Source: Pterobdella sp. o SKG-2022
Lineage: Eukaryota > Annelida > Clitellata > Hirudinida > Piscicolidae
Reading direction: 5' to 3'
NCBI GenBank assembly: GCA_964035795.1
Contig: OZ038327.1
Location: forward strand, 2,411,553 to 2,475,552
DNA length: 64,000 bases
Shown here in pieces: positions 33,266 through 64,000 of the stretch. Under the pieces are notes generated by a model. That model saw only the letters and a program-made list of their open reading frames with translations, ran no database searches and had not been told where the DNA came from. The translations under genes and the position numbers were made by a program. How positions within the stretch are numbered: position 1 is the first letter of the stretch; every line of letters begins with the position of its first letter.

Positions 33266-36200
33266 ATAGTATTTGTATTACTATTGTTATTGACATTGTT
33301 ATTATTTATTTTTTTATTATTATTATTTAATTGTTTTCATTATTATTGATGGGAGAATTGTATTACTATTGTTATCGACCTTGTTATTATTTTAATTTTG
33401 ATTATTGTTATTTTTTTTATTATTGATGGGAGAATAGTATTGAATTTTATTGTGACTATGAATGTGTTCATTTGGCTCACCGTTTTTTCAATGAAAAAAT
33501 AATAACGATAAAAATGCTAATAATAACAGAAATAAAAAAAAAATAATAATAGTAATGATAATAATAATAAAAATAATAATATTAATAAGAGCAGTGATAA
33601 AAGAATTTTTGGTGACGAAACATTAATATTGGGAATAGAAATGTGACGAGAGTAGTGGCAATGTGGTGGAAAAAGGTGAAAAATAAAATGAAAAAATCAT
33701 AATAAGAATAATAAAATTAATCGGATAATGAAAAAAACAATGATGGCAAAGTTATCGATGATGGAAACATGTATCAGTGAGTACAATGGTGAATAATAAT
33801 AACAATAACAATAATAATAACAAGAAAAAAATGCTTAAAATAAAAAAGAATAATAATAATAAAAATGATTGATATGAAGATCAGCAAATTGAAATGGATG
33901 ACACTTATTTCTAACATTACACTAAGACAAATAGGATCAAGAAACCAAGAGATACTGACCGAAGCATAATAAAATATTTAATATCGATAAAAATAAAAAC
34001 AATATAAAAATAAAAATTCGCTACCCAGTTTATATTAAAGCCTTTTTCAAGATTTTTATTGCATAATAATCATAATAATGAAAAATAAGAACAATAACAA
34101 AAATAAATAAGTGTTATTTTATCTACAAAAATGAAAGAAAAGGATTAACAAATAAAGATTATTTAATTATTTATTCAGAAAATTAATTATATATTCGAAA
34201 AGTTTATTTATGAACTATTAATATAACTATTTATAGGAAATAGGTGGTGAGTTATTTGTAGAAAAAGCCGTTACGTACGGCTATTTATAGCAAAGTTATT
34301 AATAGAAAAAGTATAGAAATCTATTTATAGATAATATCGTGAAAAGTTGAGGACCGTTTTGAGTGATATTATAAAAGGGTTACCAATATATTAAAGACCA
34401 AAGATGAAATAAAAAAATTTGTAATAATAATAATAACAATAAAAATAATAATGATAATAATATGAAAAATAAAATTTAAAAAAACGATGGAATAAAATAA
34501 AGCTATAATATGTGTAGTAGCAAAATTGAAAACTTAAATAGTTACGCAATCAAAATTAAGTTTCTATTTTAGGAGCATTTATTTTTAGAAACATTAATGA
34601 ATTTTGTAGAAAAGTAGAAACAAAAAAACGTGAAAAATTTAATTGGTTTTGAAACTATACTTTTAGAAAATCCTTCACGAAAATTAATTTCCGAAATTCA
34701 ACAATCGCAAAGATTTGAAATCTGAAAAAAATCAAACATAAAAAAAAACATAAAAAAAAGTTTAAAACTGAAAATAAAAGTAGAAAAAATCATAATGAGA
34801 ATTCCAGATACTTTACAGTGAAAATTGTATATCTAGCTTTGTTCGGGCATTTTGTCAAATATATACAAACAGAATACACACATATATAATAATAATAAAA
34901 ATAAAAATAATAATAAAAATTATAAAAACGGTAGTAATAATAATACTTATAATAATGATAGTAATAGAGCTATGGCTATTAATGAAATTAGTGATATATG
35001 AGAACATTGATGGTAGCTGAAATAGTTGGACTTAAAATAGTTTTGCATTATTGATTACAAATTTAAAAAAAAAAAAAAAAACTGGTTTTTGACTTAAAAT
35101 GAAAAAACTGGAAGGTATGAAAAGAAAAATACCAATAAATAATTTAAAAAAAGTAATAAAGTGAAAAAACTTGAAATAATAATGCGTAATATGACACTGA
35201 GAATGATAGAAAAGATAATTTTTCACGAGTGTTGAGGTTTCAAGCGTATTCTAACAAGTTTCTACTCTCCGAATGAAGAAAAATACCAAGAGAAATGGAT
35301 ATTAAAATTAATAACACTAAGTGAAAGATAATAATGGAATAATAAGTTGAAAATGATTTTTTTACAGTGACAGTAGCCGATTGAAAAGAAGTGGCGAAAA
35401 ATACATTAAAACAAATAAAAAAAATAATAAATAATATTGAAAAGTTTATCATACAAATAAAAAAAAATAAAATTTTTAAAAGAAATAATAATGATAAAAA
35501 TCACAAGAATATATACATACCGGAGTCATGAAGGGCTATGAAAGGAAAAAACTTGAAACGGAATAATAAAAATAACTCATCAATAAACAAAAATAATAAT
35601 TGACAAAAAAAAATTGATTGAAAAAATATTTCAAAATTTCGGATTATTATGAAAAAAAACGAAATATCAATTCAAAAAAGCAAAAACCATAGCCTCAAAA
35701 CACGCATAGAACATAAAATATCTTGGTCAAAAATAATTAAATATGAAATGTAGCAAGGTCTTGGGTTGGGCGATGATGAACCTTAAACACTGACGTGGGA
35801 ATGTCTTGGTAAGATAATGAATTTAGTGAATAGTTAAACTTAAATAAATATGCATTTAATTGAGTGAGTAGATACTTAGATTAATGAATATAGAAATAAA
35901 AATAAATATAAAAATAGAAATGCTTGGAGAAAAAGCCTTTATTTTATATAATTTAAATTATGAAATTAATTATTGAAAAATAAAAAAAAAATAATTTTAT
36001 CTAAAATAATGAGAATCAGAAGTATGAATAAATGAATAAACTTTTATTCAAATAGAAATATTTTTATTAAAAAAATGAGAATAATCATTCAAAAATACTT
36101 TGAGCTTAATTAAATTTATTTTAAACGCAATAAATTTTTATTTAATAACAAAAATACTTGATGAATGATTCAAATTCAAAAGAATTCAAAAAAAAATTAA

Positions 36201-36441
36201 GTTCTATCGAATAGAATAACTTTTATCCGAATAAATATTTTTTGCTTAAATAAATTGTTATTCAAATTTAATTAATAATTATTCATACCATTTGAAACGA
36301 TTCATCAATAAATTCTTTTTTAAAATAACAAAAAATAGATCTAATAAGATTGCTATTATTGAGATTAAAACCAAAAATACAAAAATGATAAAAAAAAACT
36401 GTGAATTTTTATTACTGAAATCATTTATGAGAAATACCTAC
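33266..36441. other. AT-rich intronic or intergenic stretch without recognised exons
   Basis: Dominated by ATA/AAT triplets and A runs. A minus-strand frame at 35240-35452 starts with a hydrophobic, signal-like stretch (MINFSILFIIFFICFNVFFA), but its GTAAAA donor is in phase 0 and does not fit the phase-2 exon at 32840, so it was not used. Confidence 0.45.
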
Positions 36442-36500
36442 TGACCTCTTGCATTTTGAAATACATATAATCCGTACACTAAATCATTAGCTACACCAAA
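36442..36500 (-). CDS. Candidate further upstream exon of the same unknown 5' region
   Basis: A short open stretch encodes FGVANDLVYGLYVFQNARG and ends at a GTAGGT donor in phase 2. That joins in frame to the exon starting at 32840 to give ARGQDIFERI. The codons look protein-like against the surrounding AT-rich intron, but the acceptor (ACAAG before TTT) has only a short T tract and no in-frame ATG was found upstream. It sits just 3' of the likely poly(A) signal of the flippase gene. The true 5' end of the receptor gene is therefore unresolved. Confidence 0.3.
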
Positions 36501-36558
36501 CTTGTATTCAAAAAATGACCCAAAATGAGATTTTGACGAATAAAATAAACAAAAACAC

Positions 36559-36564
36559 TTTATT
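36559..36564 (-). terminator. Candidate poly(A) signal for the flippase gene
   Basis: AATAAA on the minus strand about 350 bases past the stop codon. In a genome this AT-rich the hexamer is common, so this is only a plausible site. Confidence 0.35.
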
Positions 36565-36911
36565 AAATCAGAAAAAATATTAATTATAAATTAATATGAA
36601 CTTTTTTAAAGCTGCGTAAAAAAATTCAATGGGAAATGAGCTACAAATGCAGAAACAAGCAATTAATATTGATTATTGTCGTGATGGTTTTGCTGAAGTA
36701 GTTGTAGTAGTATCAGGAGTTGTGAGGGTGATAGTAGTAGTAGCGGCAGTAGGAGTAGTAGTTGTTTCTGTAGCAATTGGTTTAGTAGTAGAAATACTGG
36801 TAGTAGCCAATAATGTAGTAGTAGCAGTTGACATTGTAGCATAAGTTGTATTGATATTAATAGTTGTTGTAGTTGGTAGTGTTGATATCTCGGAATCTTC
36901 TAACGATGATG

Positions 36912-60874
<23,963 letters not shown>

Positions 60875-61754
60875 ACCTCCATTTTAAATGAAATTATCCT
60901 CTTTAAATCAATATATTCAGACGAGTTTTATTACGAAAAACCTAAATTAGCAAAAGTAACTTTTTTAGGCGTTTCCTTGCAAAAATGTTAAGTTTCGTGA
61001 AAATAAAATAATTGAAAATGAGGTGTGTGAATGATTGCAAAATTTTCTAAAAACTATGCTTTCGCGTTCATTTTTTGTAAAACGTCAGTAAATTTTGTAT
61101 ATTTTTAATGATTGTTTGTGAAGAATTAAAAATATCGCTAATACATTGGTGTAAATAATGAACAAATGAGAAAAGCAAAATTTAAAAATTGTTTTATTTT
61201 AAAAAACTATTCAAACTAAAAAAATATTTTAAATCTATCTTAAAAGATAAGCAATTAAACAAATAATTTTTTCACATAGTAGTTTAATATATATCAAATT
61301 TTAGTTCAAAATTATATATATTTAGCACTACATGATATTATATTAACTTCTACTTCCTAGAAATTTTGAAGTCAATAATTAGACGTATATAGAAAACTTT
61401 ATTCATATATCTAAACCACAAAATAAATTTTTTGATATCTTTTCAATTAAGAAAATTTTTATTTTTCAAAAAATTTTTTGTTGATTTTTTTATCATTTTG
61501 ATTTAAAAAATGGTATTCTATTTTTTAATAGTTTTCTATTTAGTTTTTTAGCATGTTACAAACTTTAGCGCATCTGAATTAACATTTACATTTATACAAT
61601 TAAATTTAAAGTTGAAGGTTGCGAAAGAAAAAAAACAAAGTTAAAACACAAATTTAATTTAAATTTATGTTTCAAATTTAAACTTTGAAACTATATTTTT
61701 CAGATATAAAACAAAGCAAATTTTTCACATGTCAGAAGCTGTTTTCTTTAGAAA
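60875..61754. promoter_or_regulatory. Head-to-head intergenic region, candidate bidirectional promoter
   Basis: The flippase ATG (60874, minus) and the DUF2358 ATG (61755, plus) face away from each other across 880 bases with no other gene. The sequence is AT-rich and has no clear TATA box that I could assign. If no upstream non-coding exons exist, both genes must be driven from here. Confidence 0.4.
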
Positions 61755-63635
61755 ATGAACAGACTAAACTTATACAGATACTTATCATCAACCCCATCAC
61801 TAATTAAACCAAAACACTTCACAAATTCTCATAAATTAATTTTCAAAAACGTCCATCAACTTTCGCCATCCCCATACTTCACCTTTCAACACACAAGCCT
61901 TCAGGAAAGAACAGTGAAAATCAACTACAACAAACAGTTTTTACCACAAAACCATTACTCAACACAACAAAAACCTGTTGACAACAATATAAATATAGAA
62001 ACAGTTTCTATAAATAAAACCACAACTACAAATGATACACTCAATAGCACCACTAGAAAGGAAATAACCAATGACTCTTCCAATGCTTCTAATGAGATAA
62101 ATTTTGAGAAAAATTTATCAAATATTCACGACATGCTCAATGTTTATGTAAGTTTGTTTATCAATAGAAAATTTTTAAGTAATTTATAATGAAAAAATCC
62201 TATATAGGTATAAGTTATAATGATAAAAATGGACTTTCTATATCTATATGAAGTTATTAATTAATTCTCACATTATATTAATTATGGAAAAAGACTAGTT
62301 ATAACTATGTATATGTATATATATATATATATATAACATTTCAAGAGTTTAGATAGCACTAATGATAATATTAATAATATCAAATAATATTTTAAATAAT
62401 TAGTTTCAAAATTATGTATGATAAAAACACAATATTTGAATTTTTTGTTTTGACAAAGCTTTTCGATATATTCTATATCATCATCACACAACTAATTATA
62501 TATCATCATCAGGTAACTAATTATATATCATTATCAGGTAACTAATTATATATCATCATCAGGTAACTAATTATATATCATCATCACATAACTAATTATA
62601 TATCATCTTCAGGTAACTAATTATATATCATCATCAGGTAACTAAGTATATATCATCATCAGGTAACTAATTATATATCATCATCAGGTAACTAATTATA
62701 TATCATCATCAGGTAACTAATAAATTGGAATGATAAGTTCAAATATTATTTTGTTTTTGTGATTCACAAAAAATAATATAATAATAAAGTTAATCATAAT
62801 AACAACAACATTAATAATAACAATATCATTATAAATAAAAATATAAACATGAATAATAATAATAACAATATTTAACAACAAACAAATAGTGAAAATAATA
62901 ATAATAATAATGTACCACTACCCAGATTAAACTGGTATTTGATTCTCGCATGGAATACAGGATGTACACAGCTGATCTCGAGTTCAACAACTTTTGGAAT
63001 TCTGCCAAGCCTGCCTTCTCCAAGTCTCTTTATTATTATTGTTGTTATTTTTATTAAGTTTGTTATTTTTATTTTTTGTTTTTATTATTGTTGTTGTTCT
63101 TTTTATTACCTTTGTTTTTATTATTTTTTTGAATTTTTATTATTTTTTTTTGTTTTTATTGTTTTTTTTTTAATTATTTTTTCTATTAGTTATTCGTGTA
63201 TTTTTATTTATTTGTTTTTATCATTAGTATCAGTTTCAGTTCATTCGTCAGTATCTTCTATTTCCGAATATTTGTCAAGTTATTGTCGTTCTTTTTATTA
63301 TTTTTATGTATTTAATCACTTTATTCAAATTATTTTTATTTTTTTGATTAATAATTATTATTGTTATTTTCACCACCACTACTACTATTATCATGACCAC
63401 CCTCAGAGGAATAACAAGTTATGTGTTACAAATTTTAAAATACCGTTTCTACTTCCACTTCCGCTATCCAAAAATAAAAGTCAACGTGATTGCTTCAAAG
63501 ACTGACCAAGAAAAAGGAACGGTGCGATTTGATTGGACGATCTTGTTGGTGAACACTAAAGGCATGTTGAAAATTAGGGAAGTCACACCCAGTAAGATGA
63601 AACAAAGCGCCAATCAGCATGCCGAGTGGGTTTAA
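61755..63635 (+). CDS. Mitochondrial DUF2358 protein, C6orf136-like (3' end uncertain)
   Basis: Exons 61755-62147 (131 codons, GTAAGT donor), 62926-63023 (CCCAG acceptor, GTCTCT donor) and 63407-63635. Phases match (0, then 2). The N terminus MNRLNLYRYLSSTPSLIKPK is basic with no acidic residue, typical of a mitochondrial transit peptide, and is followed by about 85 low-complexity residues. The DUF2358 core shows YRMYTADLEFNN, GITSYVLQILKYR and GTVRFDWTILLVN, matching the 'Y..D..F', 'G...Y......R' and 'V...W.' blocks of C6orf136. Function unknown. The frame ends at TAA 63635, but the usual final strands are missing and A|GTAAGA at 63591 is a strong donor, so the gene probably continues beyond the window. 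Confidence 0.72.
62413..62770. mobile_element. Inverted-repeat element with 25-bp minisatellite, copy B
   Basis: About ten units of the 25-bp repeat in the opposite orientation to copy A (TATCATCATCAGGTAACTAA), flanked on the left by GATAAAAACACAATATTTGA and CAAAGCTTTTCGATATATTC and on the right by the outer part of the inverted end (GTTTTTGTGATTCAC). It lies in intron 1 of the DUF2358 gene. Confidence 0.8.
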
Positions 63636-63795
63636 TAATAATAATAGAAATAAAAATAATAATAAGAATAATAGAAATAATAATAATGATAATGGGAACA
63701 ATAATATTCTCTAATGAATTATGATAAAGTCTTACTTATCAAAGAATGTAACTTTTTTCAACTAAATTTGTTTTCATAAAGTTGTTCATATTTCG

Positions 63796-63801
63796 AATAA
63801 A
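63796..63801 (+). terminator. Possible poly(A) signal after the DUF2358 frame
   Basis: AATAAA about 160 bases after the TAA at 63635. It is relevant only if the third exon is terminal; the better reading is that the exon is spliced at 63591. Confidence 0.2.
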
Positions 63802-64000
63802 TTGAATGAGTATTATTTTTATTGTTATTTAAACCATTATTTTTATTATTATTGTTATTTCAACCATTATTATTATTATTATTGTTATTCAGCTTCTTTA
63901 TATATATGTAGTTCCACGTATTATACTTTGATAATTATATTTTTATGAAACTAATCTCAGTTCAACTTACGAAAAGCATTGTGTTATTATTCAGTTGATA

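Overview
The window is animal nuclear DNA. It is AT-rich, with long introns full of ATT, GAT and TATC microsatellites, tRNA-derived SINEs and small palindromic elements. Two long multi-exon genes lie on the minus strand and the 5' part of a third lies on the plus strand. The gene content (a MET-type receptor tyrosine kinase with a plexin-like ectodomain, and an ATP8B-type flippase) is metazoan. The genome texture suggests a lophotrochozoan such as an annelid, but that is an impression; no species can be named. Exons were found by translating both strands by eye and joining pieces at GT/AG sites. Every junction reported for the two long genes keeps the reading frame.

Layout. 1-9006: no convincing gene; SINE and hairpin repeats, a 1.3 kb satellite of 21/19-bp units (5475-6755) and a GAT-rich tract. 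9007-31291 (perhaps to 32840 or 36500), minus: a receptor with the full plexin ectodomain order (Sema, PSI1, linker, PSI2, linker, PSI3, IPT repeats), one membrane helix and, in place of the plexin RasGAP domain, a MET/RON-type tyrosine kinase. It is about 1,490 residues in at least 36 exons. 31422-32840: three more phase-compatible coding exons of unknown domain type; they either extend this receptor at its N terminus or end another gene. 36912-60874, minus: a complete class-1b P4-ATPase (ATP8B type) of about 1,807 residues in 33 exons, with an insertion of roughly 240 residues in the nucleotide-binding domain and a Ser/Thr/Pro-rich tail of more than 400 residues. 61755 onward, plus: a mitochondrial DUF2358 protein like human C6orf136, head-to-head with the flippase gene across about 0.9 kb.

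The two main products are membrane proteins with no evident shared pathway. The main discovery candidate is the plexin-ectodomain/MET-kinase receptor, including an in-frame 60-nt cassette exon inside the kinase N-lobe and several Y-x-N docking motifs. Others are a family of elements with terminal inverted repeats enclosing a 25-bp minisatellite, and a SINE insertion with a 13-bp target duplication whose empty site is also in the window.
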